In this document: positions 38,334 to 48,053 of the stretch, one piece after another
Layout of the letters: each line of letters starts with the position of its first letter
How positions within the stretch are numbered: position 1 is the stretch's first letter
Source of the DNA: Gemmatimonadetes bacterium 2013_60CM_65_52
Lineage (GTDB): Bacteria; Gemmatimonadota; Gemmatimonadetes; Gemmatimonadales; Gemmatimonadaceae
Direction of reading: 5' to 3'
Assembly: GCA_002215645.1 (NCBI GenBank)
Contig: NGFI01000008.1
Coordinates: 124,001 to 188,000 of the forward strand
Length of the DNA stretch: 64,000 bases
Program-made: the position numbers and the translations under genes
The notes under the pieces: model-generated
Seen by the model: the letters and a program-made list of their open reading frames with translations, nothing else
The model's database searches: none
Told to the model about the DNA's origin: nothing

Positions 38334-40235
38334 CTAGCGATAACCCGCCGCTTGCATCTCGAAGAGCTCGGCATACAGGCCGCCGGCCGTTGCAAGGCTC
38401 TCGTGCGTGCCCTCCTCGAGCACTCGCCCCTGGCTCAACACCACAATGCGATCCGCCATACGCACGGTCGAGAAGCGATGTGAGATCACCACCGCCATGC
38501 GGCCCGCCATGAGCTGGTTGAACCGCACGAACACCTCGTACTCCGCGCGTGCGTCGAGGGCCGCGGTCGGCTCGTCGAGAATGAGCAGTTGCGCCGAGCG
38601 CATGTACGCTCGTGCGAGCGCGACCTTCTGCCACTCTCCACCGGAGAGATCCACGCCGTCGTCGAAGCGCCGCCCGAGCATCTGCCGATAACCGCCGGTG
38701 AAGCGCGGCAACAGCGACGATGCCAGCGACCGTTCGGCCGCCGTCACGATGCCTGCCGGTGGCTCCGCGACGGACTGCGCTTCGGCCTCGCGCACGCGCG
38801 CAAAATACTCGGCGACACCGTCGATTTCCCCGACGCCGACGTTCTCGTCGAAGCGCATGTCGTACCGCACGAAATCCTGAAAGATCACGCCGATGGCCTG
38901 GCGGAGCGACGCAAGGTCGTACTCGCGCAGATCCATGCCGTCGAGAAGGATGCGCCCCTCGGAAGGGTCGTAAAGACGCGCCAGCAGCTTCGTGATGGTC
39001 GTCTTGCCGGCACCGTTCTCACCGACGAGAGCCAGTCGTTCTCCCGGCGCGATCGCAAGGTTCACGTGGCGAATTGCCCACCGCTCGCTGCCCGGATATT
39101 GAAAGCCGACGTCCTCGAAGACGAAGCCGCTCTCGATCCGGATCGGCACGGGCCGCGCACCAGGCTTCGAGCGGATGGCAGGCTCCATCTCGAAGAACAC
39201 GAACAGATCCTTCAGGTAGAGACTCTGCTCGTAGATGTCGCTTGCCGAGAGCAGGAGCCGTTGAATGAGATCGCGGCTGCGGCTGAACGCGGCGGCCAGA
39301 AACGTGAGTGTGCCGAGACTGATCGCGCCCGCGACCGCTCCGATGAGGATCGTGGCGTACGCGGCGTAATAACCGAGCGTTCCGACGAGCGAAAGGAGCG
39401 CGCTGACCACGCTCTTGCGGACACTCAGCGCCTTGTTCTCGTCGTAGTAGCGCTGGGCGAGAGCGGCATACCGATCCGTAAGCCATCCGGCGAGACCGAA
39501 CATCTGCACTTCTTTCGCCGTCTTGTCGCTCGCGCCGACGAAACGCAGATAGTCGAGCTCGCGCCGCTCCGGCGTGCGCTTGAACAGCAGCGAGTAGCTG
39601 AGCGCGGCGAAGTGCGTCTCGCCGACGAAGCTCGGCAGAATGGCAACGGTGAGGAGCAGCAGGAGCCACGGATTGTGTACCACGAGAGCGGCGCCCATCG
39701 TGGCGAGCGTAAGCGTATCCTGGCTCATGGACAACAGCATGGCGATGAGACCGATGCGGGCCGTCGTCTGCCGGCGCGCGCGCTCGAGATGGTCGTAGAA
39801 CTCCGGGTCCTCGAACTGCGCGAGATCCAGCGTCGCGGCGTGGCGCATGAGCCGGACGCTGATGTGATTGGAGAAGAGGTCGCCGAGGAGCGATTCGACG
39901 AGCGCGGATGCGCGCGCGAGGATCTCGCCGAGGACGACGATGCCCAGCTCGAGGGCGACGACACGCCAGAGTGTGGTCCGAGATGCGCCCGGCGTGCGGG
40001 CCAGGAGGACGACCTGGTCGATGATCAGCTTCGCTGTCCATAGTGCCGCTACGGGAACGATGCCCCGGAGCAGCCGCAGCGCGATCATCGCGGTCGTGTA
40101 GGCGCGATGCGTCTGCCACACCAGACGCAGCAGTTTTGGCAGGTAGCGCAGTGCCGCGAGGCGCGCACGCCATGTTCGTGGCCGCTCGTCCTCCGGCAAC
40201 TTGACGCCGGGCATGGCCCGCATGGAAACGGCCAT
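38334..40235 (-). CDS. ABC transporter, fused permease-ATPase (exporter type)
   Basis: Protein of 633 residues. An N-terminal domain with about six membrane segments (~45-345) is fused to a nucleotide-binding domain with Walker A GENGAGKTT, signature LSGGEWQK, Walker B LLILDEPTAALD and switch His in VISHRFST. It functions as a dimer; the substrate is unknown. It lies 13 nt downstream of the amidohydrolase gene on the same strand, so the two are probably cotranscribed. Confidence 0.92.
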   Translation of the reverse strand: MAVSMRAMPGVKLPEDERPRTWRARLAALRYLPKLLRLVWQTHRAYTTAMIALRLLRGIVPVAALWTAKLIIDQVVLLARTPGASRTTLWRVVALELGIVVLGEILARASALVESLLGDLFSNHISVRLMRHAATLDLAQFEDPEFYDHLERARRQTTARIGLIAMLLSMSQDTLTLATMGAALVVHNPWLLLLLTVAILPSFVGETHFAALSYSLLFKRTPERRELDYLRFVGASDKTAKEVQMFGLAGWLTDRYAALAQRYYDENKALSVRKSVVSALLSLVGTLGYYAAYATILIGAVAGAISLGTLTFLAAAFSRSRDLIQRLLLSASDIYEQSLYLKDLFVFFEMEPAIRSKPGARPVPIRIESGFVFEDVGFQYPGSERWAIRHVNLAIAPGERLALVGENGAGKTTITKLLARLYDPSEGRILLDGMDLREYDLASLRQAIGVIFQDFVRYDMRFDENVGVGEIDGVAEYFARVREAEAQSVAEPPAGIVTAAERSLASSLLPRFTGGYRQMLGRRFDDGVDLSGGEWQKVALARAYMRSAQLLILDEPTAALDARAEYEVFVRFNQLMAGRMAVVISHRFSTVRMADRIVVLSQGRVLEEGTHESLATAGGLYAELFEMQAAGYR

Positions 40236-40248
40236 CAGCTCGGGCTCT

Positions 40249-41541
40249 TTACGGCGACCGGAATACGACGCCTCCCTTCATCACGAATACCACGTCGCGT
40301 ACGGCGTGGATGTCGCGCGTCGGATCGCCGCGCACGGCGACCAGGTCGGCCAGCAGGCCGGGACGTACGGTCCCGATCTGATCCTCCATGTGAAGCAGTC
40401 TCGCGTTCGTGCTCGTCGCGGCGCGGAGGGCCTGCACCGGCGACGTTCCGTAGTCGACGAGGAGCTCGAGCTCCCTGCCATTTTCGCCATGCGTGAACAC
40501 GCCGACGTCGCTTCCGTTGCAGAGCGTCACGCCTGCGTCGAGTGCCGCTTTCATGCTCACACGTTTTTCGGCAATACGCGAAGGCTCGGCGTCGCCTCGC
40601 TTGAAGCCGCGATACCGCGAGATGGCGTCGCCGGCGGCCACCGTGGGGCAGAACGCGACGTTGTGCTCCTTCATGAGGCGGAACACCTCCGGCGTGCCGG
40701 CGTCGCCGTGTTCGATAGTCTCCACGCCGGCGAGAATGGCGCGACGCATTCCTTCGGGGGTCGTGGCATGCGCGACGACCGGACGGCCGGAGCTCCGCGC
40801 AACGTCGACGATCGTGCGCAGCTCCTCGAGCGTGAAGGTGGGACGCGTCTCTCCGTTCGGACCCCAGCGATAGTCGGCGTACACCTTGATCCAATCCGCT
40901 CCACGGCCGATCTGATCCCGCACGACACGGGGAAGCGTGCTCAGATCGGCTTCCTCGGCGCCCTGCGGAACGTCCATGTCGGGGGTGAATCCGCGCGGAC
41001 CGTAGCTCCCGGTGGCCACGATGGCGCGCGTGGTCACGAACATGCGCGGTCCCGGGATGATGCCCTGCGCTATGGCCCGCTTGAGTCCCACGTCAGCGTA
41101 ACCGGCGCCTTCGGTGCCGAGATCGCGCACGGTGGTGAAGCCGTTGCGGAGCGTCTCCCGGGCATGATTGGTTGCGCGTGCCACTCGCAGCGCGAGCGGT
41201 TCGTGCAACACCTGATCGTCCCACGACGTCTCGTTGTACGGGTGCAGCAGGAGATGCGAGTGCATCTCGATGAGACCCGGCATGAGCGTGGTGCCGGGAA
41301 GTGTCACCCGCGTCGAGCCGGCGGGCGCGCCGATCGTGCTGGCTGGACCGGCCGAGACGATGCGGTCGCCGCGCACGACCACACTCCAGGCCTCGTGCAT
41401 CTCCATGCCGTCGAAGACGCGCGCCGGCGCGATCACGGTGTACGACGTGTCCGCCAAGCGCGCGGCACTCTGCGCCCGGATGGCAACGGACCTGCCGGCG
41501 ACGGACGCGCCGGCGAGCACGAATAACGTGAGGAGACGCAT
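40249..41541 (-). CDS. Exported metal-dependent amidohydrolase (imidazolonepropionase-like subtype)
   Basis: Protein of 430 residues with a signal peptide ending near AIRAQ. Metal-site residues are visible in order: HSH in [12 protein letters not shown], Lys in DWIKVYADY (likely carboxylated), His in RPVVAHATT, His in TIEHGDAG and Asp in CNGSDVGVF. This arrangement is typical of secreted Xaa-Pro dipeptidase or prolidase-like amidohydrolases, so a peptide substrate is possible. It heads the unit that continues with the ABC exporter. Confidence 0.85.
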   Translation of the reverse strand: MRLLTLFVLAGASVAGRSVAIRAQSAARLADTSYTVIAPARVFDGMEMHEAWSVVVRGDRIVSAGPASTIGAPAGSTRVTLPGTTLMPGLIEMHSHLLLHPYNETSWDDQVLHEPLALRVARATNHARETLRNGFTTVRDLGTEGAGYADVGLKRAIAQGIIPGPRMFVTTRAIVATGSYGPRGFTPDMDVPQGAEEADLSTLPRVVRDQIGRGADWIKVYADYRWGPNGETRPTFTLEELRTIVDVARSSGRPVVAHATTPEGMRRAILAGVETIEHGDAGTPEVFRLMKEHNVAFCPTVAAGDAISRYRGFKRGDAEPSRIAEKRVSMKAALDAGVTLCNGSDVGVFTHGENGRELELLVDYGTSPVQALRAATSTNARLLHMEDQIGTVRPGLLADLVAVRGDPTRDIHAVRDVVFVMKGGVVFRSP

Positions 41542-41606
41542 TTCTGATCGCGCAGGAGGTGGGAGCGTATGAGATGTCGGAACTTAGACGCTACCCCGGC
41601 ACCTGC

Positions 41607-42893
41607 CTATTCCCGCGCGATGGCATCGATGGGACTGAGCATTGCGGCGCGGCGCGCGGGGTACGTTCCAAACGCGATCCCCACAGTCACCGCGGCTCCT
41701 ACGGCGAACAACGCCGTCGATGCGCGGAGCACCGGGTAGATGGGCGCACCGGCCCACTGACGAAACACGGCCGTGCCGCCGGCCGCCAACAACAGCCCCG
41801 CCACGAACCCGATGACACTACCGAGACCCGTGACGGTGACTGACTCAACGAGGAACTGCACCTGGATGTCCGTGCGCCGCGCGCCAACCGCCTTGCGAAT
41901 GCCGATCTCGCGCATCCGTTCCACCACCGATGCGAGCAGCACGTTCATGATGCCGATGCCGCCCACGGCGAGGATGAGACCGGACAGAAGTCCAAGGAGA
42001 AGCTTCGAGAGCAACATGGCCTGTCTGGTGTTCTCCAGACGCTCCGTACCAACGGAGATGTCCAACTTCTCGACGTGACGTCCGTAACGCTCCGCGAGCC
42101 AGTTCACCGTCGCGGCTCGGAGCGTGTCCACCGCCTCGACGCTGCGCGCTTTGAGGCGGAGCGTGGCCACCCGGGCCCTCGGTGTCGGCGCGAGGAGATC
42201 GGCGCCGCCGCGCAGTGGAGCGAACGCGACGAGGTCGGGTTCGTCGCCACTTCGGGTTGGCGCGATCACGCCAATCACCTCGCGGCGCTCCCCGCCAAGG
42301 TGGATCGTGCGCCCCACGAGCCAGAATGCGTCGTGCGCACCCGCTAGCTCCTGTGCGAGGCGCCGTCCGAGCACGACGACCGGCGCACCGTGCAACTCCT
42401 CCGACGTCGTGAAGAATCGTCCCGCGCCAAGCTCGAGGCCCGCGAAATCGGCGAGACTGGCCGACGCAATCGTCAGCTGCACCACCGCGCGCTGCCCGAG
42501 GAATTCCGCGGTCGAGGTTCCAGTGAGCATGACGGTGTGCCGAAGCACGCCAGGTACTTCGGCGGCCGCCCGCTCGGCGTCCTCGCTCGACAGCACCGGG
42601 TAGCCATGCACTGGCACGATCCGCCCGCGAATCGTCTCGCGAGTGCGCGGCGTAATGGCCACGTCCTGTACGCTGCTCTCGCGAGTGATGAGGGCACGAG
42701 ACCAGACCTCCACGCCGTCCGTGATCGCGAACGCGGCGACCAGTGCCGCGACACCGATGATCACGCCGGTCGTGGCAAGCACGGTCCGGGTGGGATTCGC
42801 GCGCAGCGAGTCCGCTCCGACGCGCGCACATTCGAGAAGGGTCGAAAAATTGTGTCGCGGCATGCGTGAGCGTGGGTGTGGGTTCTCCTCCAT
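41607..42893 (-). CDS. MacB-like ABC transporter permease (FtsX family)
   Basis: About 428 residues. One membrane helix near the N terminus (TVLATTGVIIGVAALVAAFA), a periplasmic MacB-PCD domain (~60-260) and three C-terminal helices of the FtsX domain, including GGIGIMNVLLASVVERMREIGIRKA (quoted in parts), the hallmark of this family. It normally needs a separate ATPase; none of the MacB type is adjacent. ATG 42893 is chosen, with 42863 as an alternative; codons further upstream collide with the divergent ATPase start. Confidence 0.88.
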   Translation of the reverse strand: MEENPHPRSRMPRHNFSTLLECARVGADSLRANPTRTVLATTGVIIGVAALVAAFAITDGVEVWSRALITRESSVQDVAITPRTRETIRGRIVPVHGYPVLSSEDAERAAAEVPGVLRHTVMLTGTSTAEFLGQRAVVQLTIASASLADFAGLELGAGRFFTTSEELHGAPVVVLGRRLAQELAGAHDAFWLVGRTIHLGGERREVIGVIAPTRSGDEPDLVAFAPLRGGADLLAPTPRARVATLRLKARSVEAVDTLRAATVNWLAERYGRHVEKLDISVGTERLENTRQAMLLSKLLLGLLSGLILAVGGIGIMNVLLASVVERMREIGIRKAVGARRTDIQVQFLVESVTVTGLGSVIGFVAGLLLAAGGTAVFRQWAGAPIYPVLRASTALFAVGAAVTVGIAFGTYPARRAAMLSPIDAIARE

Positions 42894-42946
42894 ACGAGCC
42901 TGCAATGCGGCGGGTGTCGCGCCCTCGCGCACCAGTGCACCACCGA

Positions 42947-42952
42947 TAGATT
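42947..42952 (+). promoter_or_regulatory. -10-like TAGATT 7 nt before the ABC-2 ATPase start
   Basis: TAGATT is followed by seven bases and the GTG at 42960, with no ribosome site between. It is a candidate leaderless promoter. Confidence 0.4.
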
Positions 42953-42959
42953 CTCCCAC

Positions 42960-43976
42960 GTGCCAGCCATCGTCACTCGCGGGTTACGAAAGGTCTATCC
43001 CATCTCTGCGCCTAAGCGGCAGGTGGGCTCATTTGCTCCGCCCCCGGGCTCCGGGCCGCCGGCTGCCATGCCGGCCGGCGTGAAGGAGCTGGTGGCGTTG
43101 CACGGCCTCGACCTCGACGTGGGCGAAGGTGAGTTCTTCGGCCTGCTCGGCCCCAACGGAGCGGGCAAGACGACGACGCTCGGCATTCTCACCACGCGCG
43201 TTCTCGCGACTGCGGGGCAAGCCACCGTCGCGGGCGCGGACGTCATCAACGACCCGGTGGGCGTTCGGCGCCGCATCGGCGTGGTGCCGCAGCGTGCGAA
43301 TCCGGACCGGGGGCTGAACGTCCTCGAGAACCTCGTGTTTCATGCCGCCTATTTCGGCATCCCCCGCGGCGAAGCGATCCGGCGGGGCATGGAGCATCTC
43401 GAACGGCTCGGCATGCAGGACAAGGCGGACGAGAAGGTGGACGCGCTGTCAGGCGGGCAGCAGCAGCGGCTGATGATCGCGCGCGCGCTCATCCACGAGC
43501 CCGAGGTGCTGTTTCTCGACGAACCCACCGTGGGGCTGGATCCGCAGGCGAGGCTCTCTCTGTGGGAGCTGCTGCGCGAGATGCACCGCCAGGGACGCAC
43601 GATCGTGATGACCACGCATTACATGCAGGAAGCAGATGAGCTCTGCGACCGCCTGGCGATCATCGACCGGGGCAAGCTGCTGGCGCTCGATGCCACCGCG
43701 ACGCTCAAGGCCAAGGCGCCAGGCGGCACGCTCATCGAGCTCGAGCTGGATGGCCCGCCCGGAGCAGCGCTCGACCTGGCCCGCGGTCTCGAGCACGTGA
43801 CCGGAGCGGACGCGACGGACAGCGTCCTCCGCGTGCAGAGTGCAGCGGGTGGACGAATCATCTCCGCGCTCATCGACACCGTCGAACGAAACGGATGCCA
43901 TGTGAAGAACATCTCGCTCACAGAGCCGAGTCTCGAGACGCTCTTCATTTCGCTGACGGGGAGGAAACTGGATTGA
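42960..43976 (+). CDS. ABC-2 type transporter ATPase
   Basis: About 338 residues. Walker A LLGPNGAGKTTTLG, signature LSGGQQQRLMIARAL, Walker B VLFLDEPTVGLDP and the switch His in VMTTHYMQEADEL. The C-terminal region resembles drug-export (DrrA-like) ATPases, with an extra Pro/Gly-rich insert before Walker A. It works with the overlapping permease gene. The GTG at 42960 is chosen because it begins the conserved segment VTRGLRKVYPI. Confidence 0.92.
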   Translation: MPAIVTRGLRKVYPISAPKRQVGSFAPPPGSGPPAAMPAGVKELVALHGLDLDVGEGEFFGLLGPNGAGKTTTLGILTTRVLATAGQATVAGADVINDPVGVRRRIGVVPQRANPDRGLNVLENLVFHAAYFGIPRGEAIRRGMEHLERLGMQDKADEKVDALSGGQQQRLMIARALIHEPEVLFLDEPTVGLDPQARLSLWELLREMHRQGRTIVMTTHYMQEADELCDRLAIIDRGKLLALDATATLKAKAPGGTLIELELDGPPGAALDLARGLEHVTGADATDSVLRVQSAAGGRIISALIDTVERNGCHVKNISLTEPSLETLFISLTGRKLD

Positions 43977-44764
43977 GCTCGAGCACGCCGGTCTCGTCGT
44001 CCACGGTCTTCTACGCGCTGCTACGGCGCGACGTCCGCGTAGCGCGCAAGGAGTTGCCGTTCTTCTTGGTGCGGACCATCATGCAGCCCGTGTTGTTCCT
44101 CATCGTATTCGGCTTTCTGCTGCCGAAGATGGGATTCATGCGCGGCGGCTATCAGACCGCGTTGCTGCCTGGAATTCTCGCCGTGAGCCTTGCGCTCTCG
44201 GCCATCCAGTCCGTCGCGCTGCCCATGGTGCAGGACTTCGGATGGACGAAGGAGATCGAGGATCGCCTCCTCGCACCGGTGCCGACGTGGGTCGTTGCGG
44301 CGGAGAAGATCGCCGCGGGCGTGCTCCAGGGTGTCATCGCCGCCTTGTTCGTGCTGCCGCTCGCGCGGCTCATCATGGGCCCGATACCGAACCTCACGTT
44401 CGTGCACGCGGGGAGCGTGCTCGTGATCACGGTGCTCGGCGCAACCGCGTTCTCGGCGCTCGGCATGTGGTTGGGCACGGGCATCGCGCCGCAGCAGATC
44501 GGACTGATGTTCAGCGTCATCATTGCCCCGATGATGTTCTTCGGCTGCGCGTACTATCCGTGGCGCGGGCTCGACGCGGTGCCCGTGCTCAAGTACCTCG
44601 TGCTCGTGAACCCGCTGGTCTACGTCGCCGAGGGAATGCGGGCGGCGCTGACGCCGGAGGTGCCGCACATGCCATTTCTGGCGACCGTCGCCGCGCTGTT
44701 GCTCGTCACCGCGATTTTCTGGCAGGCCGGCCTCCGAAGCTTTCACAAGCGGGCCATCGGATGA
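43973..44764 (+). CDS. ABC-2 type transporter permease
   Basis: About 263 residues with six hydrophobic segments and the ABC-2 motif near the C terminus (APMMFFGCAYYPWRGLD ... YLVLVNPLVYVAEGMR). The TTG at 43973 forms a TTGA overlap with the ATPase stop and has GGGGAGG 8 nt upstream, which strongly supports it. It forms an exporter of unknown substrate with the upstream ATPase. Its stop overlaps the pdxH ATG by four bases. Confidence 0.9.
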   Translation: MSSSTPVSSSTVFYALLRRDVRVARKELPFFLVRTIMQPVLFLIVFGFLLPKMGFMRGGYQTALLPGILAVSLALSAIQSVALPMVQDFGWTKEIEDRLLAPVPTWVVAAEKIAAGVLQGVIAALFVLPLARLIMGPIPNLTFVHAGSVLVITVLGATAFSALGMWLGTGIAPQQIGLMFSVIIAPMMFFGCAYYPWRGLDAVPVLKYLVLVNPLVYVAEGMRAALTPEVPHMPFLATVAALLLVTAIFWQAGLRSFHKRAIG

Positions 44765-45363
44765 GTGGTGTCGCGCCGCTCGGCGAGCCCTTCGCAAAAT
44801 TCGACGAGCTGCTCGCCGCGGCCAACGCGGTTCCACGGTCCGTGCTGCCGGAACCGACGGCGTTCTCGTTCGGCACCGTGAGCGCCGAAGGGCAGCCGTC
44901 CGTGCGGACGCTGCTGCTCAAGCATGCGGACGAGCGTGGATTCGTGTTCTACACGAACTACGAGAGCCGGAAGGGACGCGATCTGCTCGGCAACGCGCGC
45001 GCGGCGATGTGCTTCCATTGGCAGGCGCTCGAGCGGCAGGTGCGCATCGAGGGCATCGTGTCGCCCGTCACTCACGAGGAGGCGGATGCGTATTTCGCGA
45101 GCCGCGTGCGCAGCAGTCAGATCGGTGCGTGGGCATCGCTCCAGAGCCGGCCCATCGGCGCGCCCGGCGATCTCGCCTCGCGCGTCAAGGAGATGGAAGC
45201 GCGATTTACCGGCAAGGAAGTCCCGCGCCCGCCCCATTGGTCCGGATTCCGTCTCTCGCCGCAGCGTATGGAATTCTGGCGCAGCATGCCGAGCCGGCTG
45301 CACGAGCGGCTCGCGTACGTTCGGGACGGCGATCGGTGGCGCACTGAAACGCTGTATCCCTGA
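44761..45363 (+). CDS. pdxH: Pyridoxamine/pyridoxine 5'-phosphate oxidase
   Basis: Protein of 200 residues; FMN enzyme that makes pyridoxal 5'-phosphate. Family motifs visible are SVRTLLLKHADERGFVFYTNY, SRKGRDLLGNARAAMCFHW, SRVRSSQIGAWAS and the C-terminal PPHWSGFRLSPQRMEFW with RLHERLAYVRDGDRW. The length is that of the family. It is translationally coupled to the ABC-2 permease by an ATGA overlap. PLP is the cofactor of the arginine decarboxylase that follows, though that link may be chance. Confidence 0.95.
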   Translation: MSGVAPLGEPFAKFDELLAAANAVPRSVLPEPTAFSFGTVSAEGQPSVRTLLLKHADERGFVFYTNYESRKGRDLLGNARAAMCFHWQALERQVRIEGIVSPVTHEEADAYFASRVRSSQIGAWASLQSRPIGAPGDLASRVKEMEARFTGKEVPRPPHWSGFRLSPQRMEFWRSMPSRLHERLAYVRDGDRWRTETLYP

Positions 45364-45374
45364 CACGCGGGCGC

Positions 45375-45380
45375 TATCTT
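45375..45380 (+). promoter_or_regulatory. -10-like TATCTT 6 nt before speA
   Basis: TATCTT ends 6 nt before the ATG at 45387 in a 23-bp intergenic gap. No ribosome site is visible, so it is a candidate leaderless promoter. Confidence 0.4.
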
Positions 45381-45386
45381 ACCGCG

Positions 45387-47345
45387 ATGGCAACGATCTC
45401 GGCAGAAGCGGAAAAGACGGCGGCCGCACCGCCTGACTGGACCATCGAAAAGGCGCGCGCGCTCTACAACATCGAGGGTTGGGGTGCCGGGTTCTTCGAC
45501 ATCGACGAGCGCGGGCATGTGGTCGTTCGGCCGGACGCCGATCACCCGGACCGGCAGCTCAGCCTTCACGAGCTTGCGTGCGACCTCGAGGAGCAGGGCG
45601 TTCAACTCCCCGTGCTGTTACGGTTCTCCGACATCCTCCGCTCGCGCATCGAGTCCCTGAGCGAGCGGTTCGTGAATGCCATCACGGAATACGAGTACAC
45701 GGGTGGCTACACCACCGTGTATCCGATCAAGGTCAACCAGCAGCGCCACGTGGTCGAGGAGATCGTGCAGTTCGGCGCGAAGCACGGCGTCGGCCTCGAG
45801 TGCGGCTCGAAACCCGAGCTTCAGGCCGTGCTCGGTCTCTCCGAGAGCACGGAGCATCTCATCATCTGCAACGGGTACAAGGACGACGAGTTCATGCGCC
45901 TGGCGCTCATGGGCCAGAAGCTCGGACATCAGGTATTCATCGTCGTCGAGCAGTTGAGCGAGATCGACGTGCTGCTCACCGCGGCGGAGGAGCTCGGTGT
46001 CACGCCCACGGCCGGCATCCGAATCAAGCTGGCGTCCACCGGATTCGGGCGATGGAAGGAGAGCGGCGGTGAGAAGTCCAAGTTCGGACTCAACGCCGCG
46101 CAGCTCATGGAGGCGGTGGAGCGTCTTCGCGCAGCGGGCCGCCTCGACATCGTGAAGCTCATCCACTTCCACCTCGGCTCGCAGATCACCGACATCCGCT
46201 ACATCAAGTCGGGCCTCCAGGAGGTGGCGCGCTTTTACGCCGAGCTGCGCAAGCTGGGCGTGGACATCACGCATGTGGACGTCGGCGGCGGACTCGGTGT
46301 GGATTACGACGGCACAAATTCCACGTCAGACGCCAGCGTGAACTACTCGCTCCAGGAGTACGCGAACGACGTCATCTACACGCTGGCGGAAGCCTGCCGC
46401 GAGGACGACCTCCCCATGCCGCACGTCATCAGCGAGTCGGGGCGCGCGCTCACGGCGCATCATGCGCTGCTGCTGCTCAAGGTGATCGACGTCGAGTCCG
46501 TGTCGGATCTGCCGGTTCCGAAGCTCACGGACGACGATCACGCGGTGTTGCACGAGATGGCGGAGGAGCTCGCGGCCGTCACGAAGGCCAAGGTGTCGCG
46601 GCGCAAGGTGAAGGAGGTCTTTCACGATCTCACCTTCGACAAGGAGCGCGCGCAGCAGCTCTTTGCCAGCGGCGTGCTCTCGCTGCGGGAGCGGGCTCTG
46701 GCCGAACAGATGTATCACGCCACCATCGGCGTCATCACGCGCATCGTAATGCACGACCGCGACGAATACGAGGACATCGTCGCGGATCTCGACTCCGTGC
46801 TGGTGGACCGCTACTTCTGCAACTTCTCCCTTTTCCAGTCCCTGCCGGACAGTTGGGCCATCGATCAGCTCTTCCCGATCATGCCGATCCACCGGCTGAA
46901 GGAGGAGCCCACGCGCCGAGGCACGCTTCAGGACATCACGTGCGATTCGGACGGCAAGATCGACCGGTTCGTCGGTGAAAAGGGGGGCGATCCCTCGCTC
47001 GCGCTGCACGAGTGGCGGGACGGCGACGCCTACATGCTGGGCGTCTTTCTCACAGGCGCATATCAGGAGATCCTGGGCGATCTCCACAATCTGTTCGGCG
47101 ACACGAACGCCGTGCACATCCGCCTAACGGACCCGGGCTACGAGATCACCGATCTCGTACACGGCGACACCGTGACTGAAGTGTTGAACTACGTACAGTT
47201 TCGCGCCTCCGACCTGCTCCAGACGTTCCGCCGCAAGGTGACGCAGACGAGCCACCTCACGCGCGCGGAGGCCAACGCGTTCATCGCGGATTATGTCGCC
47301 GGCCTCGAGGGATATACCTATCTCGAGGGTGAAGCGGCGCAGTAG
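45387..47345 (+). CDS. speA: Biosynthetic arginine decarboxylase
   Basis: Protein of 652 residues, close to the ~630-660 usual for SpeA. It decarboxylates arginine to agmatine, the first step of polyamine synthesis. The PLP lysine lies in VYPIKVNQQRHVVEE (Lys115); the HFHLGSQITDIR and VDVGGGLGVDYDG segments bind the cofactor phosphate, and an insert with CNFSLFQSLPDSWAIDQ is typical. Agmatine-processing genes are not adjacent. A hairpin at 47352 separates it from the convergent sod gene. Confidence 0.96.
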   Translation: MATISAEAEKTAAAPPDWTIEKARALYNIEGWGAGFFDIDERGHVVVRPDADHPDRQLSLHELACDLEEQGVQLPVLLRFSDILRSRIESLSERFVNAITEYEYTGGYTTVYPIKVNQQRHVVEEIVQFGAKHGVGLECGSKPELQAVLGLSESTEHLIICNGYKDDEFMRLALMGQKLGHQVFIVVEQLSEIDVLLTAAEELGVTPTAGIRIKLASTGFGRWKESGGEKSKFGLNAAQLMEAVERLRAAGRLDIVKLIHFHLGSQITDIRYIKSGLQEVARFYAELRKLGVDITHVDVGGGLGVDYDGTNSTSDASVNYSLQEYANDVIYTLAEACREDDLPMPHVISESGRALTAHHALLLLKVIDVESVSDLPVPKLTDDDHAVLHEMAEELAAVTKAKVSRRKVKEVFHDLTFDKERAQQLFASGVLSLRERALAEQMYHATIGVITRIVMHDRDEYEDIVADLDSVLVDRYFCNFSLFQSLPDSWAIDQLFPIMPIHRLKEEPTRRGTLQDITCDSDGKIDRFVGEKGGDPSLALHEWRDGDAYMLGVFLTGAYQEILGDLHNLFGDTNAVHIRLTDPGYEITDLVHGDTVTEVLNYVQFRASDLLQTFRRKVTQTSHLTRAEANAFIADYVAGLEGYTYLEGEAAQ

Positions 47346-47351
47346 TGGACA

Positions 47352-47371
47352 CCGTCCGCCGCCGGACGGTT
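47352..47371. terminator. Terminator hairpin between convergent speA and sod
   Basis: Stem ACCGTCCG (47352-47359) with CGGACGGT (47364-47371) and loop CCGC, in the 54-bp gap between the two convergent stops. It could serve both strands; there is no strong T-tract. Confidence 0.55.
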
Positions 47372-47399
47372 CGTGCGGATCGAGCCCAGGCCGAAGCCG

Positions 47400-48011
47400 T
47401 CAACCCTGCTTGTCGAAACGCTTGGCCACCTCGGTCCAGTTGACGACGTTCCACCACGCCTTCATGTAGTCGGGCCGGCGGTTCTGATACTTGAGGTAGT
47501 AGGCGTGCTCCCACACGTCGAGGCCGAGAATCGGGGCCGCCTTTCCATCCATCAGCGGGTTGTCCTGATTGGGCGTGCTCGAGATGGAAAGCGCGCGGCC
47601 GTCGCTGTTGAGCCACACCCAGCCTGAGCCGAAGCGGCCGGCGCCCGCGGCCTGGAATTGCTCCTTGAACTTCTCGAAGTCGCCGAACGCGGCCTTGATC
47701 GCGTCGGCGAGCTTGCCGGACGGCGCGCCACCCGCGTTGGGCGCCATCCATTGCCAGAACTGCGAGTGATTCCAGTGTCCGCCGCCGTTGTTGCGCACGG
47801 CGGGGCGGATGGCCTCGGGCACCGAGTTGAGATCGCGGAGCAGCGCGTCGAGCGACTTGGCCGCCAGATCGGGCGCCTTCTCCAGCGCCGCATTCAGGTT
47901 CGTCACGTAGGTGTTGTGATGCTTCCCGTGATGGATTTCCATCGTCTGCGCGTCGATGTGCGGCTCGAGCGCGTTCGAAGCGTACGGAAGCGGCGGAAGC
48001 GTGTGCGCCAT
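47400..48011 (-). CDS. Superoxide dismutase, Fe/Mn family
   Basis: Protein of 203 residues. Metal ligands are readable: His in MEIHHGKHH, His in HWNHSQFW, then Asp and His in [16 protein letters not shown]. The [11 protein letters not shown] segment and overall pattern lean towards the manganese form, but metal choice cannot be fixed from sequence. No signal peptide, so cytoplasmic. GGAG lies 8 nt before the ATG at 48011. Downstream of the DedA-type gene is a separate unit on the same strand. Confidence 0.95.
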   Translation of the reverse strand: MAHTLPPLPYASNALEPHIDAQTMEIHHGKHHNTYVTNLNAALEKAPDLAAKSLDALLRDLNSVPEAIRPAVRNNGGGHWNHSQFWQWMAPNAGGAPSGKLADAIKAAFGDFEKFKEQFQAAGAGRFGSGWVWLNSDGRALSISSTPNQDNPLMDGKAAPILGLDVWEHAYYLKYQNRRPDYMKAWWNVVNWTEVAKRFDKQG

Positions 48012-48053
48012 GACTGGTCTCCGGTGTGGTTCAGGCCGACGGAATCGCGCGAC